From Fratercula arctica (lineage: Eukaryota > Chordata > Aves > Charadriiformes > Alcidae): a stretch of DNA of 64,000 nucleotides. The notes under the pieces were generated by a model. The model was given only the letters and a program-made list of their open reading frames with translations. It had not been told where the DNA came from and searched no databases. Shown here one piece after another: positions 1-12,239 of this stretch. How positions within the stretch are numbered: the stretch's first letter is position 1; each line of letters starts with the position of its first letter. Made by a program: the position numbers and the translations under genes. Location: contig CANTUZ010000004.1 of assembly GCA_947846985.1 (NCBI GenBank), forward strand, positions 8,546,927 to 8,610,926. The letters are read 5' to 3'.

Positions 1-934
1 CGCCTGAAGTAAAAATCAGGGATGAGACCTCAGATTTGAGACTTTGGCTGCTAACACAGGATATTACATCAGGTGCTTGTAACTTGGCACCAGAATACAA
101 GGCAAGAAGAAAATTTCTGAAAAGGTCCATTAATGTGAAGGGCAAATGCTCGCTATACAGGCATTACTACAAAGGCATGACAAGTATTATTTTGAAGGCA
201 GGGCTCTGAATAAGAGCAGCAAGCCAGCTCCTTCAGGAAGGGTGGAGAAGTCTGGGTAAAGGCTGCTCCAGAGCTCCCAGGAAAACCACCGGGCAGTGGG
301 CTCTGAGCAGCTGCAGCTGGGAAGCAGGATTCAAGGCACATAGGTGAACTGCAAAGAAAACTGGGTTCCATTTTGGTATCGGAAGAACCTGGGCAGCAAT
401 GTTCACATGAATTACTTGCTTGTCATAAACGGCTGGGAAGGATGCTCCTTTGGAGACCACTGCTTGAGAGCTCCTCAGCTGTCAGCCTGCCCAGGGTGAA
501 GCAAACAACAGCGTCCAGGAAGAGTATGGCCAGGAGGCACCAACCACACCAAAACAAAACAAAACGAACATTCACTTTGCAGATTTTTTATATTTCCCCC
601 CCCCCCCCTTCAACCTGAACAGAACCTGAACAAGAAGTTTTACTGAAATCAAATTAAAATTCAACTGGAATTTAGTCACAGCTAGACCTGAAACAGAAGC
701 CAAGCCTTGACTATAGATTGTCTCTCAGCAGTGGATCAATCAGAGCAATCGCTCATACCTTCACACACGTTTCAAGTATGAATCCTGTGGGTTCTCACAG
801 TATAATCATGACAACCAAAACTTTACCATCACAGCAACTGAAACAATGATATTTCACGGGGTGGGGTGGGGGGAGGAACGACAAACACTCATTTTAAAAG
901 AAGTTTTGTTTTCCAGGAGGAAAAAAAAAAAAAA
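1..934. other. Non-coding sequence, nothing recognised
   Basis: No gene, repeat family or RNA is recognisable here. The stretch contains a CAAAA-type short repeat near 551-573, a 13-base C run at 596-608, and a run of 14 A at 921-934. If the polyadenylation signal just to the right is real, this is sequence downstream of a minus-strand gene's 3' end. Short open frames here look like chance. Confidence 0.5.
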
Positions 935-946
935 TGGACAAAATAC

Positions 947-952
947 TTTATT
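947..952 (-). terminator. Candidate polyadenylation signal AATAAA (minus strand)
   Basis: On the minus strand AATAAA lies at 952-947. It is followed about 12 bases later by a run of 14 T (the plus-strand A run at 921-934), which could act as the U-rich downstream element of a cleavage site near 935. The sequence to its right (about 953-3300) is AT-rich and stop-rich in all frames, as a long 3' untranslated region would be. AATAAA is common by chance in AT-rich DNA, so this is an inference from signal plus context. No terminal coding exon could be tied to it. Confidence 0.3.
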
Positions 953-2146
953 CGGTACAGTAAGGTTAATTACAACTATCACAAAGGTACTTGTAACTGC
1001 CAAAGGCTTTAGTGTAGTCCACACAGTCTCATGCCTGACTGCCAGATGTATGGCAGCAAGAAAGTGGAAGAGATCATAAAAATAATTCTACCACAAGTTC
1101 TAAAACCAAAGCGCTAAAAGCTATTTTCCTTCTAAGAAATTAGGAGGAAAAAATGCAAGCTGACTGCTCCATAAGCAAGAAAACATAACACAGTATTATC
1201 TATACTCATTTTTATAGTTCATCCGGTTGAGGCAGCAAATTAATATTGTTTTCCAAGAGTCATTCACAGCTACAATGTCTCTTGGGAAGGCAAAAGCTTT
1301 GTATATGCCTATAATACATTAGCTACTACTTCAGCTGAGAACACAAAGATCTGGTTGAAATTAGCATATTTTTCTTTGTGGCCACAGAGGCCTCTAAACA
1401 CAGAAATATTTGACTATTTCCAAACTCCGTTGCCAAGTGTTGAAAAGTCTGCTTGATTGTTCTCAAAATAATAATGAAATACATTAGCAGTATTTGAAAT
1501 GTGAAATATGTATTAGAATCAAGTGTTTTGAGACTTGATAATTTTTTAGTTGACGTTAAAAATTAACTTTGAGAGACAAGACTATCTACAGACACGACAA
1601 AGCCCACTACAGAGATGTTATCACTTGACACTAAATAGCATTTAACAAATGTTTCAGTCCTCCTTTCTTATCTGCCAGAACACTTTCCAAATCACAAGAT
1701 ATTTCATGGTGTCATCATTGAGCACACAGATCCTGCACTGCACAGGATCATTATTCTCTATACCTTGATTAACATGACTTTAAATTATGCTTCAACTACT
1801 AAAAGTTACTTCAACAAATTAGGGAAGGATTCAAAAGTGTAAACGTAAAAAAAAAAAAAAAACACAAAATTGGTGTACTGGAAAAGAACTGAGTATTCCT
1901 TGTATTCCTTTCACAGTGTGTAAAGAAATATTTTTAATACAGTCATAAACATCTTAATCTTGTTTCTGATAAAATGCCTTCACTGGAGAGGAAGCCACCA
2001 AAATGAATCAAAAAAAATGGTAACAAATATAACTTACAAACACAGTACGACAAAGCAGAAAATAGGCAGTTTTATTTCAGTGTAAGTATTAGTCCTGAAG
2101 AATCTCAAGACTGAGGATCTGCCTGATTCAATCTTCGCCTCCCCAC

Positions 2147-2148
<2 letters not shown>

Positions 2149-2185
<37 letters not shown>
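2149..2185. repeat. T37 homopolymer
   Basis: An uninterrupted run of 37 T, the longest homopolymer in the window. On the minus strand it is a poly(A) run, which could be the tail of an old retroposed copy, although no retrogene body is recognisable to its right. Its length is likely to be polymorphic or affected by sequencing error. Confidence 0.9.
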
Positions 2186-2186
<1 letters not shown>

Positions 2187-2378
2187 GAAAACAACTGTTA
2201 TTTAAGGACTAATATTTGTCAAAAGACTGCAGAGGAAATGTTTCCGAGAGAAGTTTTTGTTCGTCTTTATAAGGAAAGTTTTACCAGCATTTGCTCTTCA
2301 ATGAGATAACTTAAGAGTTTTGAATTAGAAAATACTCGACAGTTCTCTCTTCTAATACCAATTCTCTCAAATTTCATC

Positions 2379-2407
2379 TTTTTTTTTTTTTTTTTTTTCT
2401 TTTTTTT
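2379..2407. repeat. T-rich tract, T20-C-T8
   Basis: A run of 20 T, one C, then 8 T. It lies only about 190 bases from the T37 tract, so two long poly(A) runs of the minus strand sit side by side. Confidence 0.9.
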
Positions 2408-3332
2408 GCCTGTAAGATCCATCTATCCATTTCTCTAAAATGCAGCAGTGGAAGCGTTTCTTCTGCAAACATATTCTGGATGGATTATAGAGTCTTAAAA
2501 ATCTCTGGCTGAGTTTCAAATTACAGGTAGTCTCATGAGCACATGTTTGGGTGTGTAAAACAATGCACTGAAATGTTACAATTGATTAATGAGTTTTAAC
2601 TCCGATTAATTTGATGTTGATAATATTTTCATCGCATATTCTAAGAAAGTGAAAGTGTACCATTAAAAGAAAAGTACACTACGTTGTGTAAGGTTTCTTT
2701 AATGCAGATCTTAAGATAAAGAATGGCAGCTCATTTTTCTGATGCTTATCTTCACGTTTATCCAAAAGATGAAGAGGAGTTTGGAAGACAGACATGGACA
2801 GCAGCCTTAATGTTCACATGTGCACTCTTCAACAAGCTGACACGGTAGAAGTGACAGCTACAGAATAGAGTGTGAACTAAAAGCAACACAATAAGATGCA
2901 ATGATAGCAACATAACACTGCGTAAAACCTACAATACGTGCATTGGTGCTAGAGAGGTTTATATATAAACAGCTAACACACCTCTACTGCCAAGTACTAG
3001 TTTCACAACTTCTGTGAAGTCTGAGCCCAAAGCTCCAAGGCAAGGGCAGAGATCTGACTAAAGTGCCATAAAATTCCATCCCTTTCCATAGAAATCAGGA
3101 GGAGAAGAATGGTATATGCAACCTTCCCATGTGCCCCGAGAAGCTGAGGCATGACCAGCGTAACTCCAGGTCCCACAGTGACTGCCGTGCCACTAGATTC
3201 GGCCAAACATGTCTACCCAAGAGAAAGTCATAAGGATTTTATTTTCAGTCTAATCTAATTCAGTATTCTTGCATGGCTTTTATTTTGTATGCTTGGTGTC
3301 TGAATCCTCTTGTTTATCTTTTTACACCGCAG

Positions 3333-3459
3333 CCGCCTTCTTAAGGCACTACAGGAAGCAATGGTTACCAGCATCATCCATTCTCTCTTCCTGTCAATAC
3401 TGTCACAGCAAGGACTGAAACCAGTGCCAGAAGTCCCTCTTCATAATAAAACACATTGA
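3333..3459 (+). other. Candidate plus-strand terminal exon (unproven)
   Basis: A pyrimidine-rich stretch ending in CAG at 3330-3332 makes a fair splice acceptor. One frame then stays open for about 40 codons and stops with TGA at 3457-3459. An AATAAA signal lies at 3445-3450, inside the end of that frame. The reading matches no protein I know. Acceptor, short open frame and AATAAA could each arise by chance, and the stretch lies inside the region proposed above as a minus-strand 3' UTR. Confidence 0.12.
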
Positions 3460-6400
3460 AACTAATTTAGTTTATATGATGTAGGTCACTGCACAGTAGA
3501 CAGACTTCATGAAGTTGTATCTGAGCAAATGATCTACAGATGAAGACAATCATCATACTGCCAATCCATGTGTGAAATGTATTTTTCAGTACAATGAAGT
3601 GATTTGATGTTCTATATTTCTTTGATCAGTGTTTTGTTATGATTCATTTTTGGTACCGTTTCAAAGACTAAATTATTCTCGGGCCCCACCACTTAGGCGT
3701 AGTTCAAGATCATTAACTGTTGTGACAAAATGGCCATCAGTTTTATGTTTCCAGTCAAGTGATCTGTATCATGACTTACCAACATATTGAGAGTAAAGCC
3801 AATGAAATGTAATTGTTCTTCTCTGCTAACCATATTCATTAATCCTCACGCATTCCTTGGCACTTTCAGGAAGGAGGTGGATGTGTGTGGAAATAAAACT
3901 CAGGACATAGTCAAGGAAGTAGCCTACTGAAGCAGCCTACAGAGTACATATTGTTATGCCTTCTATAGTCATTCACTTCAAAAATTACCTGAAATTGAAG
4001 CCTGGAAATAAGCAGGAGGAGCTACAGCTACTACATGTACATTTCATTTACTATAACCCTATACAAGTCATATCCTCATGCAGTTTTAACACCACCTACT
4101 TGCACCGGCATTAAATCTCAACTTTAAAAATAAATTGCATAGGGAAAGCCTTTGAAAAGCAGGAGTTCAAAATACTGGTTGAAGAGAATCTCAAGAGATT
4201 TAGGCTGGGACATCTTTGAGGTTGCCCTTCCTTCCTTCTACATGCAAAATGCTCATTTTTTCCTCTACCTTATTTCTCAAAAGGATCTCTTGATCCCTCC
4301 TATTTTGAACTGATATTTTGGGGCAGAGGACTGCTGCTCCATTACCTCTTTTTAGCCTCAGAGGCTTTGCCAATCGGTCTTATATCTTCATCCATTTAGC
4401 ATTTGCCATCATAAAAGGTACTCCTAGAATGCAAAATGTTACCAAGAGAAAGCAATGAAAGAACTAAATGAAATGCTCATGGAAATAATCGTGAAAGCTG
4501 AAATCTTCATTACCTCCTTGCAGAGGTGCCAAAATTACACAGAGATGTCCCACAGAGCCCAGAAGGCACCAGCAAACTACAAATTGTGAAATCCCCTTGG
4601 ACACAGAAAAAGAAGATAGACAAGAGAAAAGAAGTAACTTCCAGATGGGAGATAAACTGGCCTAGTGCCTTTTGTTCTTAACTCCTACGAACAGAAAGCC
4701 ACAGGTGAAGAAGGTGGCAAAGAAGTCAGACGAGAAGTTCAAACACATCAAACATCCCAAACAGGTAACATTTAATATTCAGCCAGAAGTTTGTTCTACT
4801 GCAGTTGTCTATTAAATTCCCTATCAAAAACCCCTATTAAAACTGGAATGCACAGACTCGTTCATTCCAAAATATCATCCAAACAACAAAAAAACAAAAC
4901 CGCCAAACCCCATAGTTAATCTACACTTGGGAATGAACCTGCCTTGAAAGGCAGATTGATCAATGACTTAAATAACTGCCTTTTGTGATTTTTATGACTC
5001 TGATCTCCCAAATGTCTGGTTTATGTTCAAAGGGGTGGAGTAGAAGACAAGCCTGTGGTGTATTGCATCATGTACATATGAGGGTAAACACTATCTGAAG
5101 TGGATGAACTGAATTTATAAAACCTAAATCATAGTCAGTTTAGGAAGTCTGGTTCTTTCACCTAAGCAGTCTGTTTGTTTAGAATATTTTTTCATCCAAA
5201 GACATGACATGGTTTCTAAGGAAGTTTACAACTGAAGGCAACTGAGAAAACACAATAAATCCGTTTGCTGTTTGTCAGTGTTTCTGGACAGGGAGAGGAG
5301 GCAGCTATGTTGTCATGGGAAACATACAAAAGTGCACAGAAGGGGAACTATCACATTGCTCAAAATCCCTGTCAGCCTGGTCTGCTTTAGTCTGCCCACA
5401 TGGCCGATAAGTCAAAGTTACAGAAATTGTGAGACGGACCCCAAAGCTACAGAACCTAAAAAGGGTCGCTCCCCATCTACACCTCCTGCTCTTTGCAGCA
5501 GTAAGAGAACAAAGTCAGTGACTATTAGATAATTAGCCACGTTGGATACATAACCATATGGAATTCAAAAGGCGCAGGACTAACCTTACTGTAACATCCT
5601 CCATTGCTAAAGACTATCTGGTCAGATTTCTTTTGCTCATTCTGAAATCCAAACATTTTGGACTCTTCAGTGTCAGTAAATATCAGAGGTGTCCCTTCTC
5701 ATCATCAACTGTCAAAATCCGTTTGGCCTATCTTGAGAGATCACTTTTCCTTCTATCGGCTTGGTATTTTATTCAGAATACACTCAGCAATACAGCTTCA
5801 ACCAACTGAACAAGCTTCATGCCTAGAGGATAGAGGACTTTCCACAGCTATTTTGGAGAAGTGAGTCCTACAGAGATGCATACACAGCCAGTTCAATGAA
5901 TGATTTGCCTTGAAGACTGGATAAATTCCTTGTTCACCCAACACCACCCTGCCCATTCCCATCCTCACCTCCATGACTTCCTAGCCTGCAGGAAGTACAG
6001 ATGCATGCTAGAGGGATGCAAGTAACAGTAAGAGGTAACAGTAATAATTATTTTTAGGCATTTGAGTCTGCTCAAATCACTTTATAGTGATTCGTCTGGT
6101 GGATTTTTAGTATTCTACTACACCTATATTTCTAATCTCGCTTTATATCCCAACTAGCTAGGTAGTAACAGTTACACAGTTAAGCATAGGATTGATGTGG
6201 CAGTATTTATGCAGTACATTAGCCAGTCAGCTCTTCTAGGGCAGACATCATGCTTGTGGGCATTGTACAGCGCTGAGCCTCTTTCCTCAACTTCAACACA
6301 ACAATATTGAAGATATGTGAGATATACCCATAGACACCAGCTCTGAATCATTTCTTTCTCGCATCTTCTATTTCTAGATCTTCTATCTGCTATGCAGGCC

Positions 6401-8076
6401 TTCAACAGTGAGCAGCACTTCATTAAACAGCTCCTGGCTAGCAACACAAATTGAGTTGTTCAGACTCAGATGCCTTTAAATATCTTCCTGTGGTCCAGAC
6501 CGGAATCAGACCCTGAAATTACACTTCACGTGACAACTTCAAGTGCTGTGCATATATTCTTCAACTCACAGACAGGCTGGAGAAGTATTGTGGAAGTACT
6601 TATTTACAGAGTATTCACAGCAAGAAAAACACACTCTAGTGTACAATTACTGATGATGAAAGCCCTTGATTACACCAGTGAACACAATGCGACTGCACCT
6701 TACTCTACCCAAGGCATCTTCCTCATTATCTCTCTCAAACAGGAACAATTTAGATCTAAATGCAGATTAAGATTGAATTAAACTAAATTAAGAGATCTAG
6801 TAAAGGTTAGGCATGTTATAATAAGATCATGCATTAATTCTACAACAGGTTTCTTTGCGTCTGAGCCATCTGCTCATTTTGTTTTAATAAAAGCAAATGG
6901 ATCGAGCAGAACCTTCTGACAAGGGACAGAGCAGCATCAGCTCTCTCCCGAGCCAGCGCAGTGCGGCAGCTAAAGCTGCTCAGGCTGAGCACCCAGATCC
7001 TCCAAGGCCGTCTTTATTGCATCTGCCAGGGCAATAATTAAATGTCTGAGGGTTAGGCTTTGTTTTTTTGAGACAGTATTTTGTTGTGGGGTTTTTTTCC
7101 CCCTAAATCTTCATAAATCCTCAAAAATCTTCAAATAGGATTAAGCGGGAAATCAAGGAGTTAGTAAAGATAAATCTTATCTTACTTGTATAATCCTGGT
7201 TTAGGTTAGGAAAAAAGAAAAGCTGCTGGAGAATTTCTTTTCCCAGAGCATCTGTCACAACAGACTTACAGGTTTTATGCCTTGCTAACCAAACTAATTC
7301 CAGGCAAAGTTATATGTATTAGATTTTTGGTTTGCTTTTTTCTTTTTTTTTTTTTTTAAGTTAGTTCAGTGGTTTATTGATTATTTTTTTAAAAAACTAT
7401 ATGTTTGCATAACAAGCAGCGGATGGAGGAGTATTCGTTTGAATTAAGTCATGTGGTCTGAGCAATAGCAGCCAGCCAAAAAAATAATTTCGCACACAGA
7501 GCCCCACACACAGCAATGCAAACATTCCACGTCGTACCTTTTGGGCTCCATTTCGTGACATACTGGGTAAATACTTTAACATCTTATAAACAAATACAAA
7601 CACTCAATCAGGAATATGGGTTTACTAAAATTCCTTTATCCCCAGCCTATGACTACATACTGGAGCCACGTGTTGACCAATACCTTCAGATAGTTCTGTT
7701 TCATGCTATTTTAAGACATGATCTTTTATGCAAACTGCTGTTAATTATATGGTAGACCAATGCAATTAGAGCAGCTTATCTGGAATTTCACCAGAATTTC
7801 ACAGAAGGGAATTAGACTGCTTACTGTTAATGAGGTACTATATACAAAAATAACGAAGGAGATAACCTCCTGTATTTTTAGAATGCTTTTCTAAAGCATA
7901 ACTTTGGTTTATTAATTTGGTTTTTTCTTCCTTGCATACCAGATCATATGGTGCCTGAACGTAATGAATACAGACGTGAATAAATTAGTTCAAGTACTGT
8001 GGGCTTCTTTTTTCTACTCATTTCCTTAACCAGTCTGTGGGTCTCAAGGGTTATTGTGAGACAAGCCAAGAGCAAG
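3460..8076. other. Unique non-coding sequence
   Basis: No gene or repeat family is recognised. A GC-richer pocket at about 6900-7040, ending in TAATTAAA-type sequence, stands out from its surroundings and may be a conserved non-coding element. At 4514-4595 (minus) a stretch has splice-like ends and one open frame, but it carries little weight. The rest is AT-rich with short A/T tracts, such as the T run near 7347-7359. Confidence 0.5.
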
Positions 8077-8150
8077 AAAAAAAAAAAACCAAAAACCAAA
8101 ACACACACAACAACATACACACACCCAAAACCAAAACAAAGAAAAAAAAA
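8077..8150. repeat. A/C-rich low-complexity tract
   Basis: About 74 bases almost entirely A and C on the plus strand, made of A runs, CCAAAA units and short CA repeats. Such tracts recur in this window (551-573, 4886-4915, 20511-20560, 56351-56385), and the complementary T/G form is at 24541-24593. No gene content. Confidence 0.85.
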
Positions 8151-9189
8151 GGCTCTGTAGTGAACCATCTAGTGCTAGCTGTAACAAGCAGTATTAATAC
8201 CATAACAAGCATTACCCCCAGTCAGGTTAATTTATTTAGTATATAACACGTAGATAGGCAGCATGGCCTTCCGAAACGTCTGTATGAGCACAAAAGATGA
8301 ATAAAACTTACTGTTTTCTAAGATGATAACAAATGTTTTCCCCTACTTCCAAAAAAAAAAAAAGGTTATCTTCAATAGAAATAAAACTATTAGTTAAGTA
8401 ACTGAATGAAACAAATGAAGTATTGTTTGTTTAAACTAATTTCCTTAGATCTTCTGATGGAAAGCAAAAAATATTTTTGAAAGCAACTGAAACAGGAGAT
8501 GTTAACTCTGACAGGTTTGTGCTGCATACCAGATTGCAAAAGAACTCAGAGAATGGATTTTCTAATTTCACGAAACATTATATACTTTGGCGAATTGTCA
8601 ATTTCCTCAAAAACAAATGAACATGCAGCCTCCCTCTGGAAGTAGAGCCATAGACAACGTGACCCCAGAACTCAATTCCAGTATGAAGATAATGTTTCTA
8701 CATTTCCATCTCAGGAGAGATTCTCATATGCAGAATCTTGAGATCAGGGTTTTTTTTCCTGAAGTAAGGCAATATATCCAAAATCTAGAAAATAGTAAAA
8801 ACTATAACCGTAACAGTAACCTATAGCCTTCAGAACTGATTCTCCGTTTTCTTTTTCCAGGAAAACAGTGTTTTAAAATACAAGAATCTTCCAGCTTTGA
8901 ATCACTGTATGTCATTCACTGTTTCTAGCATGTGCCTCTATGGCATTTATATTACTTTAGAATTTCTAATAATTTATTTTTCAGATTATTACTCATCAAG
9001 GATGTGAGAGCAAAAGCAGCAAATCCATTTCCTCTGTTTCCCCACACAACAGGCCCAGCACGATCAACAGTAATGCTCTATTCAGACATGCTGCGCCTAG
9101 ATCTGGAAGGGTCCCTTTTCATTTCATGGAAACATTCAGTCCTTCTCTCTGTGTTGAAGCCACAAATATCAATTAGCAAAATTAACAAA

Positions 9190-9345
9190 AAGAAAAGGCA
9201 GGCAATAAGTATTTATAAATTAGCGGAACAAACTATCAAGGGAAGCAATGGAAGCCTCCCTGGATGGGCTTCACATCAAGACTGGATTACATTTAACCAG
9301 ATAGAAGTCCTTAGACACAAGATACAAATACCGACTGAAGGTTAA
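9190..9345 (+). mobile_element. Probable ancient CR1-like LINE 3' remnant
   Basis: The stretch running from AACTATCAAGGGAAG through the CTCCCTGGATGG and ATCAAGACTGGAT motifs resembles the 3' part of old CR1-type LINEs of birds, turtles and crocodilians. In those elements, a frame-less tail encoding nothing precedes the terminal repeat. The match is by recall only and is strongly diverged. No terminal repeat or open reading frame remains. It would be a dead fragment far older than the CR1 copies at 45.4 and 62.4 kb. Confidence 0.4.
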
Positions 9346-9673
9346 TTGCCTACAAAGTACTTCCCAAACACCACCCTTTGCGTTGAACTTCATTAATTTG
9401 ACTTCATATATCACAGTATCCAGTCTTCAGGTGAAAAAAATACTCTGCTACTACTCATCTGGGTGGTTTTCAAAGTAATCACACAGAAGGCTCACATATG
9501 AAGGTATGCCAGTATCTCTCAATTTGTTTCAGTCATTAATTAAAGGGAGATGAGCCACAGAAACAGAGTTAACCTGCAAACCAGTACACAAGACAAGGGG
9601 AGTATGGATGCAGTGTTTAAGTCTAGAAAAACTGACCTCAGCTGTAGAAGTTTTTCCCCAAATGAGAATCTAA

Positions 9674-9775
9674 ACTCCAGGATTCAGAACTCCTGCTCCA
9701 TTTCATGAACTTGAGACAGTCCCCTCTCAGTTTCTCATGTTCTGTTTCATTATCCCCAGAATAAAAGACACGAAA
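9674..9775 (+). mobile_element. Possible MIR-type SINE fragment
   Basis: The order of motifs follows the MIR core: a piece like CCAGGATTCAGAACTCC, then CTTGAG, then CTCAGTTTCTCATGTTCTG and ATTATCCCCAGAATAAAA. In MIR these correspond to the 'GGGTTCGAATCC', 'GACCTTGGGCAAG' and 'CCTCAGTTTCCCCATCTGTAAAAT' blocks. Divergence is high and the ends are ragged, so this is a tentative call. Confidence 0.35.
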
Positions 9776-10002
9776 ATTTGAGAGTTTTTTCAGCTTTTAA
9801 GTCTGAGTTCTGCAAAACATATCCAAAATGTTAATATATACCAAACTGCAGGTATCAATAAAAATGGAAGGAGAACAAAAGTTAGATCTCTAATTAATAC
9901 AGTATTAACCACATTCTTTCAAACTGTAGGAGATGGCAGAGTAAATACAGGGCTTGCTTTCTTTGTAATCCAGTCTCCTGTCTTCCGAAATGGTTGCTGA
10001 AT

Positions 10003-10027
10003 AAAAAAAAAAAAAAAAAAAAAAAAA
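10003..10027. repeat. A25 homopolymer
   Basis: A run of 25 A that could be the tail of a plus-strand retroposed copy. No recognisable retrotransposon or retrogene lies to its left. Confidence 0.9.
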
Positions 10028-12239
10028 GGTATGTTCTCTTGGACTCTGAGAAGACAGCAATGAAATATCAGGCTTCAGAGCCAACAAAGGAACACAGCCT
10101 AGTCCATAAAAATCTAGTGAAAATGTTTAATTGATTTATAACTATTACTTTCAAAAAACTCTGAATTTAATTTGCAACCCAAAACAGAAGCATTCCTGTA
10201 GCACATAAGGAAAAAGCAACAGCAACAGGACTTGATATAAGAGGACAAGTGGCCTTTGCTTACTTTATGCAGTTAAATATCTTCAGTCACTAATGTGGAG
10301 CAAAAAAACAAGATTATTTTTTTAATCAGTCAGTCTTTAAGAATAAAGAACACTTTAAAAATACTCTCCTTTTAACTTTATATGATTTACCTAAATGACT
10401 TGTAAACGTAAGCCACAACTTCATGATGCCAGTAAGTTCTTCACAACTCTTTCATTCCTCTTCATTCTTCTTTAGATAATTATAATAACAACAAACAAAA
10501 TGACCTAGTAACATTTCCAGATGAAAGTCTGGAAAGAAGGAAGAATCTTCTCAAATTGCTTTAGAGAGGGGTCATCGTAAAAACGAACACATGATCCTCG
10601 TAAAAGCATGCCATGTATTTTTCCACTGTAGTTAAGAAGAGCACCAACCAGCACAGACCCACATAAAACAATTTAATTTGAGACAAGCTCAGAGAAGTTT
10701 TGCACATCTACAGTGTCAGGAAAGGATCTCTGTGGTCTTAGATGATAGTCCTATCATCTAACTGTAGTGAACTGATACATCAGAGTAAATCTAGCCACAT
10801 TTATTTGATGACGGACCTTACTAATTAGGATCATATTAGGCCACCAGTTGGCCAACACGTCAGCTACAACTCTCATCTCGGTTTATTAACACCACATTTT
10901 AATACTAAATCAAGTGAACTTTCAGTGAGAGCCAAACATCTGTGTGTACACATTCCTTCTGAGGAGCACTCTCTCCCTGTGCTGGCAGCAATTCTTCTCT
11001 CTAACCTTTTAGGCAGATAATTCTCAAAGCATTTTGAGAGCTGCTGGCCTCATCAGCATCAGTCCCAACCCAGCAAAGCACCTAATGTCATGAGTGGTAT
11101 CAATAACCTTATCCGATAGGATTGCATACACCCACCTTCACATTTTAAAGAGTGCCTGAGAAGGAGGGACTACTGTCCAGGTGGCTGCAAACCTTATGTC
11201 AAGGCCTGGGTCTCAGATAGTAGCAAGTCCCAGGCAATTTCTCAAAGTTACTCATTTCTTAATACTCTATAAACAGAAAATAATTTGGGACTTTCGAAAT
11301 GCAAACTCTATGCTTCAGGTCTACGCACATTTTTCTTAAATTAAAAGCCTGGAAAACATTTCCTATTGGAACAGGCAAAAACAAAACAATGCATGAAACT
11401 AGAGTATCCAATTCCATTGTCCCACCAACTAAATTCTCCTCTGATACTGTTTACATAGATTAGACAAAAACAGTACGAGAAACGTGCAAAAATATCAAGT
11501 CTTCAATCATACTGAAAGGCCTGCAAAAGTGAAAGAAAAAGAGAAGGAGAGAACTTAACAGCACTAACCCCTGAACAGCCCGCCTGAGATATGCACATTG
11601 GGCAAAAGAACTTCTTGGAGATTCTATAAGAGGTCAAGAAGTAGAACAATTTATCTCTTGAGATATCCCACTAAAGTTACAAACTGTGGAGTAGCATCAT
11701 CAAAACTTCTATAAAACTCAAAAGGGAAATTCAATAGCTACTAAGGTATTTAAGCACATTATTCCTATTGAGTTAGGGGTGAAAGAAGGAGTTTGGGTAC
11801 ATTTCATCCTCCATTTGACAGAAGACAGCAGCCAAAGTGGTTTTGTTTTTTTTTTCATGGAGGAATACAAGAAAATACCCCTGCTTCTGATTCATCATGG
11901 CCCGATGCACTGCGCTCAACTGCTGCTTTGTTTTCATAATTGGATAATCTTTACTCCATATTGCAATAGGATAGTTTTAATGAAAGTGTTTTCGTTGCGT
12001 GTCAAGTCAGCAACTGCACTGATCTTTAGCATTGCCATAGCCTTGCAAAATAGGCCAAATGGAACCAGAATTTATCACAGGACACCTGATGCCTTTGCTA
12101 TCCAAATATGCAAAATCTACACAAGTGAATTTCAATTTATTGGATTCAGTCCAGAAATCCACAGGCAGGCTAACTTCACATTGATTTCAGTCATGAAGAA
12201 CTACAGCTTTAGACAGTACTGCTCTTCATGATTTGTCAG
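10028..12239. other. Unique non-coding sequence
   Basis: No gene, RNA or repeat family is recognised. One open frame of about 150 codons begins near 11779, but it has no homology I recognise, no codon pattern and no splice context, so it looks like chance. Confidence 0.5.

Larger units (their letters stand above)
953..3300 (-). other. Possible 3' untranslated region of an unidentified minus-strand gene
   Basis: If the signal at 952-947 is used, this stretch would be 3' UTR read right to left. It is AT-rich, lacks long frames and holds two long T tracts (2149-2185 and 2379-2407), which are poly(A) on the minus strand. A 51-codon ATG frame lies at 2913-2758 on the minus strand. The gene is not identified, and plain intergenic sequence is equally possible. 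Confidence 0.2.

Noticed and set aside
4690..4764. Lysine-rich plus-strand stretch ending at CAG|GTAACA
   Set aside because: Two frames are open because the sequence is A-rich. The acceptor is weak and no protein family fits.
6258..6275. GCATTGTACAG-like similarity to the miR-103/107 family
   Set aside because: The match covers only part of the mature sequence with mismatches, and no flanking hairpin is seen.
11779..12231. 150-codon plus-strand open frame
   Set aside because: Length is within chance expectation, and no family or gene structure is evident.
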